A stretch of DNA of 64,000 nt from Aralia elata (GCA_034770075.1 CM068386.1:82251007-82315006), one strand, 5' to 3'; shown: positions 44,602-57,505, numbered from the stretch's first letter. Made by a program: numbers and translations. The notes: generated by a model not told the origin, from the letters alone.

Positions 44602-46165
44602 TCACGGATCAATATCGTCCAAATGACCCTGTAACAAAAGAATAAAACATGTATTATTGAATGTAAACTTAAACTAAACATGCAAAGAAGTACATAAAGC
44701 TAATCGAAAAATAAAGTTAAACAATGATAAGATTACCTGCTCAGGCTCATCCTGGTGTTGTGCTGCTCGCGCCACTGCATCTGCCAACTCTTCAGGACTT
44801 AGAGATTGCAGATGCCCGCCAAGTATGAGAAGAAGATTCCGATCCTGACATATTGCTCTCACACAGTCAGCATGAGTGTGCGGCGTCGGATGACACGAGG
44901 ACTGACTAGACTGACTAGCAGAGCTGCCTGTGCCACTGATAGTCGGTCGTCGTTGTCCTTGACCTTTGACATAATTCTTCTTCACAACTGACGCCCTCTC
45001 CCACAATTCTTGATCAATCGGCGGCCGCAGGGTGCCTTCAGGATAGCGCTCATTCAGTAGGCTCTTATAAGTGTCCTATCAGCAGGTTAGAAATTAAATA
45101 GTTAAAAATAAATATAAAATGCTTAAAAATGACGTAAAAATTTATAGACATATAAAAGTACCGCTAGCTGGATAGCCTCAGGCAAACCATCGCGGGTGGC
45201 GACGTATACATCCAGCCAATGGATTGGCTGACCTTGAGACGATGCCTCCTACAAAATATGCCCATATATTAATATGTAAACATGTGATATACTAAGACTA
45301 ATACTTAAAGTTTGCAAAATACGTACCCTGGCAGTAATATGTTGCAACTGTGATATACTGCCGCCCTTATAGGTGCCTTTCGCCTTTTCGCCTTCAGGTA
45401 CACCCGAGGCTCTGTTCGCGGCGGCAGTCTTACGTCTTTTGACCCAACTCTCAGCACTCCACTGGGCACACATCTCAGCCCATATTTCCTGCGAGCACCA
45501 CCAGGGGCTATGCTCATGCATGTACAGCTCACCCTGTCCTGGATGGTCAAGCTCTGCATTATGCAGTGCTTTCTGTCTTTCCTTGTTCAGATTGTCTTTG
45601 GTCCGGACGGCGCATTTCTGCCAGAACAGTGTCTGAATAACTGATGCCTACGCGTCGTCCCATCTATACCTTTTCTGCAAATAAAATAACAATAATAATA
45701 TTAAAACGGTGATATTACCATAATCTAACACTACTAAACAATATTAATACTACAATTATATTATATATCAGAATTTAACAAAAACAATACCTGAAATTCA
45801 GCCCAAACTGCATCCTTGTGGGCGATAGGTGTGCTCGCCCACGTAATCACTGGCGTAGGCCAGTTCTGTAAGCATAATTGTGAAATGTACTTCACAATTT
45901 TGCTATCGCTAAAATCACTACAATATAGATTAATTTACATTAAAGATAAGTCATTTTATTACAATATTTAAAGCAATTTACATTAGTATATATCTACAAC
46001 AATGAAATATAAAATGCTTATATATAAATGATGTATAACGTACATGCTGTCCGGAGGAGGACGGCTCTGTATAAGAATCCGGTCATCCGGATTAGCCGGG
46101 GCCTTCGGCACAGTATTAGGACCCCTACCCAAACCGCGCTTTCGACCAGCTGGTTCAGAAGACAT
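44602..46165 (-). pseudogene. CACTA TNPA-like gene (plant Transposase_24 family), six exons, one stop
   Basis: Exons on minus: 46165-46044, 45917-45791, 45674-45327, 45248-45162, 45075-44737 and 44628-44602, all with GT/AG borders. Exon 1 starts MSSEPAGRKRGLGRG. Exon 2 contains NWPTPVITWAST and DAVWAEFQ. Exon 3 contains IWAEMCAQWSAESWVKRRKT, then ANRASGVPEGEKAKGTYKGG, a signature of Transposase_24 (Ptta/En/Spm). Exon 5 is Ser/Gln-rich and the last exon is GHLDDIDP. A TAG near 45655 in exon 3 (after RYRWDDA) interrupts an otherwise clean frame. The product would bind subterminal repeats and assist excision. Confidence 0.82.
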
Positions 46166-46369
46166 CTATAAATAAAAATTGCAAGATGTTATTATGAGTT
46201 ATATATATTTGATTAAATATACAAATAAAATGACAATAATGACTGGTAGATGTATGAAATAGTTAACTACAGCAACTATAAATGAAAAAGGTACATAAAC
46301 AACATGAGATCCATATAGAGAACATGTATATATGTAATTATATTTTACAAGTCAAACTAAACATACATT

Positions 46370-49300
46370 TTAATGAAAATCATTGTCTGAGTCAGAATCA
46401 TTTTGTATACGTATTGGAGATTCATAACCATCATCCTCTTCAGATTCTGTGTCAGTGTCAGTCAATAACTCTTCCTCAGTATCAATGTCATCTGACACAA
46501 GTACTGACTCGGGATCCAATTCATCAGGTCCATCGACACCCTATAACTGGATTAATTCATTGTTGTCATCGACATTTATTATAGGAGGTCTATGAAGCAT
46601 TTCCTCTTGGTAGAACTCCCCGCCTACTAATTGGACACGACTACGCGCGGGAGTATGAATTACAACTTGCCAATCTGCAGGCGGTCTATCCCTTTTCCTA
46701 ACAGGAGTAGGAGTGTAGTACACTTGTAGTGTTTGAGTTGGCAAAACAAATGGTGCGTTGACGTACGTGGACCTATGAAGGTCAATATCGACGATTCCAT
46801 GTCGATCGACACGTATCCCTTTTTTTGAATCAAACCAACGACACTTGAACAAGTTAATATAACCCCCATAAGTACCCTTGTACGACAACTCAATGATTTC
46901 CTCCAATTCCCCATAAAAGGCACGACCAAGCTCGTTGTAACAATCTCCTTGAACACACACTCCAGTGTTAATTGTTCTTTTACCACGAGCATATGTCTTT
47001 GTATGAAATTGACAGCCATTTATTTTGTAACCATTGCGGCTGACTTGGTCCCTGTCTGGGCCCATAGCTAGGACTTGTACATTTGGAGGAATCGTTCCCC
47101 CATTAAGAGCCTACATATATTCAGAAATTAAATTATTAAATGAATTCATACTTGAACACTATACTTGTAATACCTAATTAACATAACTTACTTTGTTCTT
47201 TAGCCAAAGTGCAAATCTTTGATCACGACTAACTTGAATATCTTTATCAGTGATGTCGGGCTAATTTGCTTTTAACTCGTCATCGTATGATCTATACAAT
47301 TTTATAAACATTAACATATATTAATATGAGATTGAGAACAATTTTATAAACATTAACATATTAAGTCCAATAAATATGAATTTTACATGTATACCTCACA
47401 AATTCATCAATCTCCTCGCAATTTAGAAGAATATAAGTATGTGCAGCATGTAATTCTTGCTCAGAGAGGAATATGCGCTTCCCTTTTCCATAAGCGCGAC
47501 CTGGTAGACCAAATACAGAAAGTCGACCATTTAATTCAACAGTGCCCCCATCATCATGTCTCGGGACTCGATTGGCCTTTGTTAAGACTTCGTCGGGAAA
47601 ATAGTCTGAGACAAACGTAGATATCTCATCGAAACTGTATGCCTCACATATCGACCCCTCGACATAAGCTCTATTCTTCACCTTCCTCTTAAGGTTTCCC
47701 ATTACCCTCTCGAAAGGGTACATCCATCTATATTGAACTGGGCCACCAACACGAGTTTCATAGGGTAGATGGATTTGCAAATGCTCCATGGAGTCGAAAA
47801 AACCAGGTGGGAATATTTTTTCAAGCTTACACGTGATCTCAATGATGTTCTTCTCAAGTATAGACATGTCCTTTTCATTTAACGTTTTTGAACATATGTC
47901 TCTCAAGAAACGGCTAAGATCAGTCAAAGCATCCCATATTGGTTTATCAAGAAAGTCTCGAAATGCTATAGGCATGAGTCTCTCCATGAACACATGACAG
48001 TCATGACTCTTCATCCCTTGCAATTTCCCACCTGTAACACACCTCGCAATGTTTGAGGCATATCCATCTGGTAGTTTTAGAGACTTAATCCATGTGCACA
48101 CATCTTCAACTTGCTTTTTGGACAATGTATACCTTGCATGCGGTTTGACTATCCGACCATTAGGAGATTCATAAAGTTCTAATCTAGGACGCTTACAAAT
48201 ATCTTTCATGTCCAACCGTGCCTTATCATTATCTTTCGTCTTGCCCGGAACACTCATCACGGTGTTAAACACATTGTCGAATACATTCTTCTCAATATGC
48301 ATCACATCTAGATTATGACGAATCAAATTTGTAGACCAATAAGGCAGTTCCCAAAAGATACTTCTCCGAACCCAATTATGAGATACGCCAAACCCATCGA
48401 TAATGTCAGAGGTAACATTCTTACCGAATGGGATGACTGGCAATCTCATCACACGGTCACGCATCTCCGTTCCCGACAGTCGCGGTGCAGGCATATCATT
48501 CTCTACTTTCCCTTTCCTGAAGTTTTCTCTATTTCTTCGAAACGGGTGATCTACCGGCAAGAAACGACGATGACAGTCAAACCAACATGGTTTTCGACCA
48601 TTTGATAGATTGAAAGACTTTGTATTCTCCATACAATATGGACAAGCCAACTTCCCATGTGTACTCCATCCAGATAACATACCATAAGCAGGAAAGTCAC
48701 TTATAGTCCACATAACCGTTGCCCTAAGGTTGAAATTTGTTTTCGTGAAAACATCCCAAGTCTGTACTCCATCCTCCCACAATACCTTCAATTCGTCTAT
48801 AAGAGGCCTCAAGTACACATCTAGGTTCTTTCCAGGACTCTTGGGACCAGGAATCACGAGTGAAAGAAACAAGTATGGTTGTTTCATACACATCCAAGGA
48901 GGCAATTTGTACGGAGTTACAATCACTAGCCAACAGGAGTACGGAACAGCTGAGTGTCTAAACGGGTTGAAACCATCAGTGGACAATCCAAGCCTCACAT
49001 TTCTAGGTTCCAATGCAAACCCAGGATGTGCTAAGTTGAAATCTTTCCAAGCCTGCCCATATGCGGGATGGTTAAGTTCTCCATATTTAGTTGGAGATTT
49101 CGCATGCCAAGTCATATGTTCAGCTGTTCTTGAAGACATATACAAACTTTTGAGCTGATGTGTAATTGGAAAATACCTTAAAATCTTCAAAGGTATATTT
49201 GTCTTTTTTGTAGTCACACCCTCTTTAATAGGCCTGAACCGATCATGGCCGCAAAACGTGCACTTTGTCTTATGTTCATTTTCCTTATAAAATAACATAC

Positions 49301-49967
49301 AATCGTTTGGACATGCATCGATCTTTTGGTATCCAAGACCCAACTTCTTCATCATTTTCTTACAATAGTAGTAGTTATCGGGCAATTTTTCACCGTAAGG
49401 CAACATACTCTTAATGGCATTCAAGAGAGACTCAAAACACTCATGGCTCATGTTGTGATCAGCCTTGATGTTAAGTAATGTTGCAACTGCAGACAACGTA
49501 GTGTGCTTGGTGCAACCATGCCACAACGGCTCGCTACCCTCCTCTAACAACTTAAAGAACGCTTTGGCATCAGAATTCATAGGTTGCTCTCTGCCTTGTT
49601 CCCAATCAAAATTCGGCCCTGCAATATCATGAACCATGTCATTCATACGATGGGTACTGCTACCCGGAGTGTGTCCTTGTGCGATGCCACTATCTCTTCT
49701 CTGCCCATGTGCCCACCAGCATTCTTCGTAATTTTTCATGAACCCGGAAACAAGTAAATGATAGTTTACCATGTCTCTGTCCATATAATTTACATTCTTA
49801 CACTTCAAACAAGGGCATCTTATCTTGTTCTGACCATTCACACATTCCGGGTGACTAAACGCATAATCCAAAAATACTTGACAACCAGTTATAAATTCAG
49901 TTGTAGCACCTATCTGGGCACTTGACTTTCGTCGTCTCATCCAACTACGGTCTGAATAGAGGTCCAT
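46370..49967 (-). CDS. CACTA TNP2-type transposase
   Basis: Exon 1 (49967-47395) is open for about 857 codons. An N-terminal transposase-associated domain (MDLYSDRSWMRRR, PCLKCKN, HLLVSGF, FMKNYEECWWAHG) comes first. A TNP2 zinc region (CPNDCMLFYK, CTFCGHDRF) and the core (LSTDGFNPF, PYKLPPWMC, GPKSPGKNLDVYLRPLIDEL) follow. A DUF4218-like part (YPFERVMGNLKRKVKNRAYV) ends it. Exon 2 (47291-47192) contains LWLKNK, and exon 3 (47110-46541 or 46370) is DUF4216 (NGYKINGCQFHTKT, NLFKCRWFDS). A TAG in exon 2 (after DELKAN) and one at 46541-46543 before an acidic tail interrupt the frame; the second may be the natural end. The product cuts the element at its CACTA ends. Confidence 0.9.
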
Positions 49968-51640
49968 GATACCACGGTACCTACTGCAGACAAGAATTAT
50001 TGTATTCCCCTTGTTAGAGATTTACAATTAAGCCCAATGCCATTTATGATGCTTATCAATACATATAGATGTATATGTACATATATAACATGAGTATGCA
50101 TCAAAAATGCATCATAAATGCTTATAGGTTGGCATGTTTATGTTAATGTTTTGAGATATCTTTCTATACCTTCATAATAATCTTTGCGATTATAATGGAT
50201 CTTTGTAACTATTTGTCATTGTTTATAGTTTCTTTGTTTGTTTGTCATTGCCTCAAGTTCGTGATGATTATATTCAATCTCGCGTAGATGTTATCATACA
50301 ATTGAGCATCAGAATGTTTAACTTGTTCACATGAACTTAAATGTGTTAATAACAGATTTAGCAGTTTATTTTGGTTCAAACACTATTAATTAGATACAAT
50401 GAGGCAATAAATTTGTTTGTGGATTTTACAACAGTTCACTTTTGATTATAAAATAAATCAGTCTCTGTCATTTGTGTTTACTTGTGAATTATCATAGTAG
50501 TATTTCTTTGTTATTTGTGTTTACTTGTGAATTATCTTTGTGAATTATTCCAGGTACATGTGTTTTGTCATTTAAATAAGTCTTTGTCATTTGTGTTTAC
50601 TTGTGAATTATCTTTGTTTACTTGTGAATTATCTCTAACGTGATAATAAGTTTGCTAAAAATTTAGCAAAATAACGAAACGCAACTACCAAAATGATACT
50701 TATTATTCAAAGGAAACAGTGCATCATCGTTTCTATGTCCAACTCCCAAGTACCTATCCTAACAAAATAACAGTATGGTGGTAAGCATTAGACACCAACA
50801 TTGAGGCAGTTGATACAAAATCTTGGACATGAGTAATAGTTGTGTATACCAAAACAATGAAGGAAAAGTCATGCACAACCACTATAAGACCGACCATGAT
50901 TAATGTGACATATTATTAGGCAGTATAAACAATAATAAGCTCTACAAATGAATATTTCTGGAACTTGAGTCCAAAATATTTCATCTTATAGATTGTGTAT
51001 TATTGTTTCCCGTAGCCAGCGCCTCAACCTTCTTTAACTCAATAATTTTTTGCAGTAAAAATATACAAAACACTAACTCATGGAAGTGGTTGGCAGGAAC
51101 AACAATGCCAAAAGCAGCAGAAAAACAATGCACATATTCATTTGGGATTATTTCCATAAACAACAAACTACCCCCCCCCCCATAGGCTTTGGACAAACAA
51201 TAAACTAAATGAGTAAAAAAAAACAAACATCAAATAACCTCAGCATCATAACATAACACAATTTGCTTTTAGCCAGAGTGTATTAAACAACTTGAATATC
51301 CTTGTTTAAATGCATGCTAGTTACAACTCAAAAGTAACCAATTAGCAATTATATAAAACAGATTGCTGAAATAAAATACATTTTTCTTGATGTCCAAAGA
51401 CATCAATTTTAAATTTTAAAAACAAATTAGAAACCATACCTGATTTCTCAGCCGGCGTGGGCAGGTCCGGCGACGGGGGGCGGCGGCGGCGGCGTAAGGT
51501 CCAGCAACGGTGGGCGGCGGCGGCGTAAGGTCTCAGCTTTCTACTCCCTCTCTCCTTCTCTCTTCTCCCTCTCTTCTTTTTCTTTCTTCTTTGCCTGATA
51601 TGACCTGGTTCTGTTCGACTGCCTGAATTAGAAAGCATCA
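49968..51640. other. CACTA 5' region
   Basis: No coding sequence recognised. It includes a C-run at 51171-51181 and a purine/pyrimidine-biased block at 51470-51600. Repeated TTTGTCATTTGTGTTTACTT words lie at 50465-50625. It should hold the promoter of the TNP2 gene. Confidence 0.5.
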
Positions 51641-51925
51641 GCGACCGCTATCAGCGACCGCATGCGGTCGCTGATTTTAATTGACGTGGCCTTATTAGCG
51701 ACCGATTGCGGTCGCTATTACTAATCGGTCGCAATAAGTCTGCCCGCCAAAATCTGCGCCCAATTTTTTAGCGGCAAAAATGGACCAGCGACCAAATCAG
51801 CGACCGCAATCGGTCGCTGATATGAACTAGCGACCAGATTTAAGTGCGGTCGCTAATAGCGGTCGCTATTAAGAACAGTAGCGACCGGATAGTGCGGTCG
51901 CTAAAAGTCTTGGTCGCTGTTAGCC
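51636..51925. repeat. CACTA right subterminal repeats
   Basis: Dense AGCGACCG / CGGTCGCT words in both orientations, mirroring those at the left end. Confidence 0.9.
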
Positions 51926-51943
51926 AATTTTCTTGTAGTGTTT

Positions 51944-54305
51944 GTTAGACGTTTTGATCCCCTTAGATTGCTTGTTTGATTTGTTTTAAAGCATGTATTT
52001 GTAGTATGTCATGATGTTAGTAATATAGAATTTGAATTATACCAAACAAATCTATGAATTGAAAGTTATGAGTGGTCAAAACCCGTTGACCGACCACAAA
52101 TTCTGTTTCTGGGCAACCTAGAAACATGAAGAACACTCTGACAGCTTTCTGACAAGGTTTGATCAGCTTATATCTTTCATATATGATATGGTTAAGGTTA
52201 AATCAATACATGTCGTTGTTCATTGTCATGTAAACTACAAGTACAAATTAACTAAACACCAAAACAATAACCTATCTAGGAATTAAATTAATCTAAAGGT
52301 CACTATTTGACCACGACTAACGAGTTTCTGGGTTACCTAGAAACTGAAGAACATTTTGAACCGGCTAGTTTGACCAAGCTTGATCTACCATCATATGATG
52401 TTGTATAACCCAAAAGAATGCATGTCGGTATTCTATGCCATGTAGACTCCACCCAGAAACAAAAATTAAAACCAAACGATTAACCAACTAAGAATTTAAT
52501 TAAGTCAAAGTAGCCAACTTGACATTGACCAATTGTTCTTCAGCCAATGAAGAACACCTATAGCGACAAACATTCGTCGCTATAGACCCTTTAGACGACA
52601 GTCTCCTTCTGGTTCCTCAAGAACACCTTTAGCGACGTTGACCGTCGCTAAAGCCTTTTAGCGACAAAATTAAATAAAAATAAATTCTAATAAATAAATT
52701 AGAAATAAATAGTAAATAATTATTAATAATTAATAATTATATTTTAAAATTCATTTTAAGTTATATTAATTAACTTTTAATATTTTGACATAAAATTCAT
52801 TCATAATTTAATTTAATTAAATATTAATGATAATAAATTATTTAATAATTATATTAAATTAAGGTATTAACATTATTATAAATGATAAATAAATTATTTT
52901 AAACTTTCTAAAATTATTGTAAATGATAAATAAATCATTTGAATAATATACTAAAATTCTAAAAATGTTATAAATGATAATTAAATCGTTTAAAATACTA
53001 TCAAGCTTGTAAAAATTATTTAAAAATAATAGTAAGCTTCTAAAAATATTACAAATGATAATTAAATTATCTAAGTTAATATTTAAGCTTTTAGATAAAA
53101 ATTTATTGATAAACCTACGTGTTTATTTGTCTAATAACGCTATTGAAAGACCGAATCAACGTCGAACCTTAACGATACTTGTCTAGTTTAATTAGATAAA
53201 TATTATTATAGATTCTAATGTTTATTATTGATATAAATAGACATAAATAGACTACACAACGTTGATAAATAGCGTGAACTAAACGTACTACGCACAGGCA
53301 AGTCTCCAAACCTTGTTATCTTAATGCAAGTCTCCAAACCTTGTTATTTTAATGCAAGTCTTATACATCTTGCTATCAATTATTGTGAAGTTATTGCTTC
53401 TTGATTCAGCATAACTTAAGAAATGGTTATTATTCATATATTGTTTATCAGAGCAGAAATTGTTGTGTCAAGCCAAATTGTTTGGTATGACATCTTATAA
53501 CTAGGTATACAAACACCCTTTTATGGGATGTTATTGTCGATAAAATATTGACATCGAGTGCATGTTGGGCACGATTAGGATAATATGCATACTCCTAGGA
53601 TATCTCGATTAGGCTAATCCCCTATAAGATATCTGAACAAAGCTTTTCTAAGTTATTGAAGACTGATAGAACTAGTTGGACTACATGGTTCGTGTATTGA
53701 ACCCTCAGTTGGCAAAATCTTTTGAACTTACTTCAAATCAAACACATTGTGTTTACATTTTTGATTAAACTTCCTGAGCATTCTGTAGCTCATCCTTGCA
53801 TAAACTTTCCTTTGCAGTTTTAGATGGTAATCCCGGAACTTCAGGGACGAACAATGGAAAGAGGCAGTGTTAATTAGTGTTATCTTACTATTTCAATAAA
53901 TTCAAGCCTTATAAGGCTTTGTTGTAATAAGAACATGGTACTGAGAATGATGTAATCAAACTTAAAGTTATGAAATATATTATCATATTTTGTTATATCG
54001 ATTGCGTTGTATTTATATTTTTAGATAAGTTAGAAAGTAGCATTTGATCTAGTACAGTATCCATATGAACTATACATCTGAATGAGGGTATTTAAATGAT
54101 ATCGGAGTTCTGTAAGCGCTGAGGTTGCACTTAATGGGCGCTGAGGTTGCACTTAATGTGCACCGATAAGTTGTCATCTTTACCGAAATGCACCCCTCGG
54201 TTCCAAGAACAATCTTATCATTAATACTGTGAATGTCAAATAGATAGGAACTATTAATATAAAAGAGATATCCATCAGATATAAATCTATACATTCAAGT
54301 GTTGT
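51944..54305. other. Old repeat-derived sequence right of the CACTA element
   Basis: No coding sequence recognised. 52070-52160 and 52300-52390 resemble each other (TTTCTGGG..ACCTAGAAAC). 52555-52670 has AGCGAC/GTCGCT hairpins. 52680-53100 is very AT-rich. A 28-bp unit (CAAGTCTCCAAACCTTGTTA) repeats at 53300-53355 and a 22-bp unit (GCGCTGAGGTTGCACTTAAT) at 54115-54158. Probably remnants of LTR and CACTA-like elements. Confidence 0.5.
52555..52670. repeat. CACTA-like subterminal remnant outside the main CACTA element
   Basis: TATAGCGAC...GTCGCTATA and TTTAGCGACG...CGTCGCTAAA form two short hairpins about 80 bp apart, followed by TTTTAGCGAC. The style matches CACTA subterminal repeats, but the words differ from those of the element at 44009-51940 and no CACTA terminus is present. 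Confidence 0.45.
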
Positions 54306-55077
54306 TATCCAAACACAGTTAATGTTCTCTGTAAGCGCAAATGATCTACCCATTGTTGTGTTGTTATCATCTCATCCTCACCATTCTCATGAGCATTAAC
54401 CACCTTTACAATTGTTGATGGGCGCAATCCAGTTTCATACATTTTCTCCATCAAATTTTTTACAGTTTGACTACGATGATATGTCTTATGAGAGCGATGT
54501 TTCCATGCTGATGAAGAGCTAGTAAACTCGTGATTATGTTTATCACAAAAACTAGTAACACGTCATGTCTTCGTTTTTTGGTTTAAATGGATCCACATCC
54601 TTGCACGACAGTCAGATCTTACTTGTATTCGTCGTTTCTTCGGTTTCTCTTCAAGTGTTTGATCTTTATCTTTTGCAATCCACCTTTACTACAAATAATT
54701 AATCGACCTATTGCCTTCCCTGAAGTTTTAGATCTGTCAAGATTCGACAAACGGAGTCCGAATCCTTTATACCTTGCATATGTATTATACATCGCGTATG
54801 CGTCGTCCTGACTAGGAAACGATAATCCTACATATGGAACTTCTATCGAAGTTTTTGTATTGTCATCCTCTACATTAACACTGGAACAAAAAAAAGAACA
54901 TATAATTCGATTGATAATATAATTCAAAATTCAAAATGTTGGCCAAATTTTTTACTCTGTGTCATGAAGGTTTAACGCTAACTCAGAGTGTTGTAATGGT
55001 ATGGTTGTCTCAGATTGTCGTGACATAGCATTATCCGCTTGAGAAGAAGCAATAAGAGATGACTGCTGGAAAGACAT
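54306..55077 (-). pseudogene. FAR1-related gene, N-terminal half
   Basis: Exon 1 (55077-54956) starts MSFQQSSLIASSQADNAMSR. A GTAAAA donor and a TTCCAG acceptor define a short intron, and exon 2 starts at 54880. Exon 2 holds a FAR1 DNA-binding domain: VPYVGLSFPSQDDAYAMYNT, YARYKGFGLRLSN, IGRLIICSKGG, then in a shifted frame CRARM, VTSFCDKHNHEF and MEKMYETGLRPSTIVKVV. A frameshift near 54600 and a stop near 54560 are present. The gene continues, minus strand, at 42845 after an 11-kb interruption. FAR1/FHY3 proteins are MULE-derived; here it could be the transposase of the MULE-2 candidate. Confidence 0.83.
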
Positions 55078-55908
55078 GATTTTTCTGCGAATCGATCTGG
55101 TTTTTCATAGCTTTTTCTAGTCAAGGAGGTTATCTAAAATATAAAACAGCATATATATATATATAAATTGTAGATAAATACATATTCTTAAAACATGGCC
55201 TGCCATTAATTATTCACTATATATTCAGGCTAATCTAGAAATATCTCAACCATGACTCTGGACATTTAATTCAGTAACGTCTAACCAATTGTTCAACTCA
55301 ATTATGTGTCCAATTACTTTCCAAATCAATTGGAACATCCAACAACAGGGATTATTTTGTCAGTTATCTTCGATATTTTCCCCTAATTTTACAATCATAA
55401 ATTCTACGTTTCTCTAGCTCGTATCCAACATCATTTGAGCATAAAATTTGAAGCTTTAAGCATTTGTATTAGGAAATTTAATAATTTTCGGATTATCTCA
55501 ATAAATTATATGCAATCAAAAGGTCAACCAATTCATCCACACTAACTAAAACATTAACATGCACCCAGCAACTAAAATTTAAAAATCAAAACACATACAC
55601 ATAGAATAAGGAATATAAGATAGAGGCGAAAGTTCTCAATAGCTTCATGATTAAGTTTACCCCCACCAACTAGTTTCATATTCCAATCATCTAGTATTCA
55701 ACCCAAAAAAAGGAAAGTACGGTAAATTATTGGAGATTCTAATCAATTCCCAGAACAAGTAACGTATCAATAAATTAAATTCTATGTGGAAAAATGCGCA
55801 TCTTTATATCAATTCCCGATACAACTCAACTGATCAAATCCTTGCTTTGAAACTCCAAAAGTATTGAGACCAAATCCTTGAGTCGAAACTTTTAAGTATT
55901 CAGTTAGA

Positions 55909-56130
55909 ATGTATGTAGCTCGAAGAGACGCTAATAAACATATAGAGTTTGAAGATTACACGGAGGAAAGAGAGGGAGTTGTAGAAGTAGCTACCGAAGG
56001 AGTTGAAATCGTAGCGGTCGACGAGAATGAGCTCGGAGAGGCTAAGAGCGGTGGCAATTTTTGGGAGGAGCGAAGCCCTTATGCGCGATTTGGGAGGAGA
56101 GAAGATGTGGGAGGTGGAACCGGGTTTTTT
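55909..56130 (+). other. Open frame conserved in both inverted arms (copy B)
   Basis: Counterpart of 38620-38348. It reads MYVARRDANKHIEFEDYTEE and ends SPYARFGRREDVGGG. See copy A; function and coding status unknown. Confidence 0.35.
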
Positions 56131-56331
56131 TTATATAAAACAAGTCTGCCCCAAAACGACGTAATTTTGGGCAGACTGTGTAAAAAAAATTGCAAGGTTG
56201 TGTATGCTCATTTTTCCCATATATATGCAGCGTCACCAGCGTGGATGACTTGTATCTATATCGCTATCTTATTCGAAAATTATTGTAGTCATTCTTAGTG
56301 TCATTGCTGGCGCATGATGTGTTGTTGTGAT

Positions 56332-57239
56332 CAGGGACGGAGTCACGCTTGGGTTGAGGTGGCCTGTAGTCCGGGGGAGTTTTTGAAAAATATTTAGTAC
56401 TTATATATCTTATTTATCTATATTGCTTCCCATTGCTCGTTTTACTTCTTCCATATATGGCTGGCATATGCTCCATTTTCTTGGAGAAAATGTTTCTTTT
56501 TACAATAAAATAAAGTTGCCCATCAAAATTGTTGCAGGAACATGCTAGTTATTTTTTTAAATCCAATGTTGCCACTATCCTCTCATTAATTATTATGTCA
56601 AGGAATTTTTATGCAACAGCCAACAGGCCTCTATGGAATTAAACAATTGATTCTATATAGTGAGCGGTCTAATTGTTAAAAGCAAAGCCTCCATGAATTG
56701 ATTCTTCTCTTAATTAAACAATTGAGTCCATATTGATGTAGTGAGTGTTCTACTTGGTAAAACCGAAGCCTCTACTGTCGCAAGAAATAAAAATTAGCCT
56801 CTACAATTGATACAATTGATTCCATGTTTGATGATTCAATTTGAATAAGTCGGCAATAGAAAGTCAAGGAAGTAAGAGAGAAATAACTTTGTTTTCTTTC
56901 TTTAAACTAAGAAAAAGTGCATCAACTAGTGAAGAACATTCTCCATCTAATATTAATATCTCAAATCTCCATCCAATTTTTTTAAATAATTTTATATTTT
57001 TCGGCCGGTTGCATATGTAAAACATGTATTTAATTACATTATTGTTAATATTACAAAATATTAACAATATTGTAATTAAATGCATGTTTTATATATACAA
57101 CTGGCCAAAAAATATAAAATTATCTAAAAATTTTGGTTCGAGAGCGCAGCCCCCGAACTCTCGTTAAATTATTTATAAAATCACAATTTTTTGACCACAC
57201 AGTAGCCCAGTCAGAAAAAATTTCCTGGCTCCGCCCTTG
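56332..57239. mobile_element. Non-autonomous hAT-like element (908 bp)
   Basis: The ends are CAGGGACGGAGTCACG and the reverse complement of CAAGGGCGGAGCCAGG, matching at 12 of 16 positions and typical of hAT elements. Flanking 8-mers GTTGTGAT (56324-56331) and GCTGTGTT (57240-57247) match at 6 of 8, a decayed 8-bp duplication. The left arm reads straight across at about 22911 (TTGCAATCACAACAAC), an empty site. There is no transposase sequence inside; the coding-looking frame at 56864-57085 is composition only. Confidence 0.85.
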
Positions 57240-57449
57240 GCTGTGTTTGCAAGTTCATTGATGTTATGTGCTTAAATAGCTGTACTATAATAGTTATTTA
57301 CTTTTGGCAATTCATTTCCTAACACATACTCTTGAGATCGTAATATTATTCTATTACTTAAGATGATGCATGCATTAGTATCTCTGTTAAATCTTTAAAG
57401 AAATTTGTTCAAAATATCCACAGTTATTGTAAAAATATATCCCTTGGAG

Positions 57450-57505
<56 letters not shown>

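Larger units (their letters stand above)
44009..51940 (-). mobile_element. CACTA (En/Spm) transposon, 7932 bp
   Basis: The termini are CACTACAAGAAAA at 44009 and TTTTCTTGTAGTG ending at 51940, flanked by a 3-bp duplication TTT (44006-44008 and 51941-51943). Both subterminal regions are packed with AGCGACCGC / GCGGTCGCT words in both orientations. Two genes are encoded on minus: a TNP2-type transposase and a Transposase_24-type (TNPA-like) protein. Termini, TSD length and gene content all fit CACTA. Confidence 0.96.

Noticed and set aside
48730..49158. 142-codon plus-strand frame opposite the TNP2 gene
   Set aside because: It is antisense to a strongly conserved transposase exon and has no family features.
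51171..51181. C-run and other homopolymer runs (12901-12917, 58964-58984) as regulatory sites
   Set aside because: No flanking motif supports a function; length may be unreliable in the assembly.
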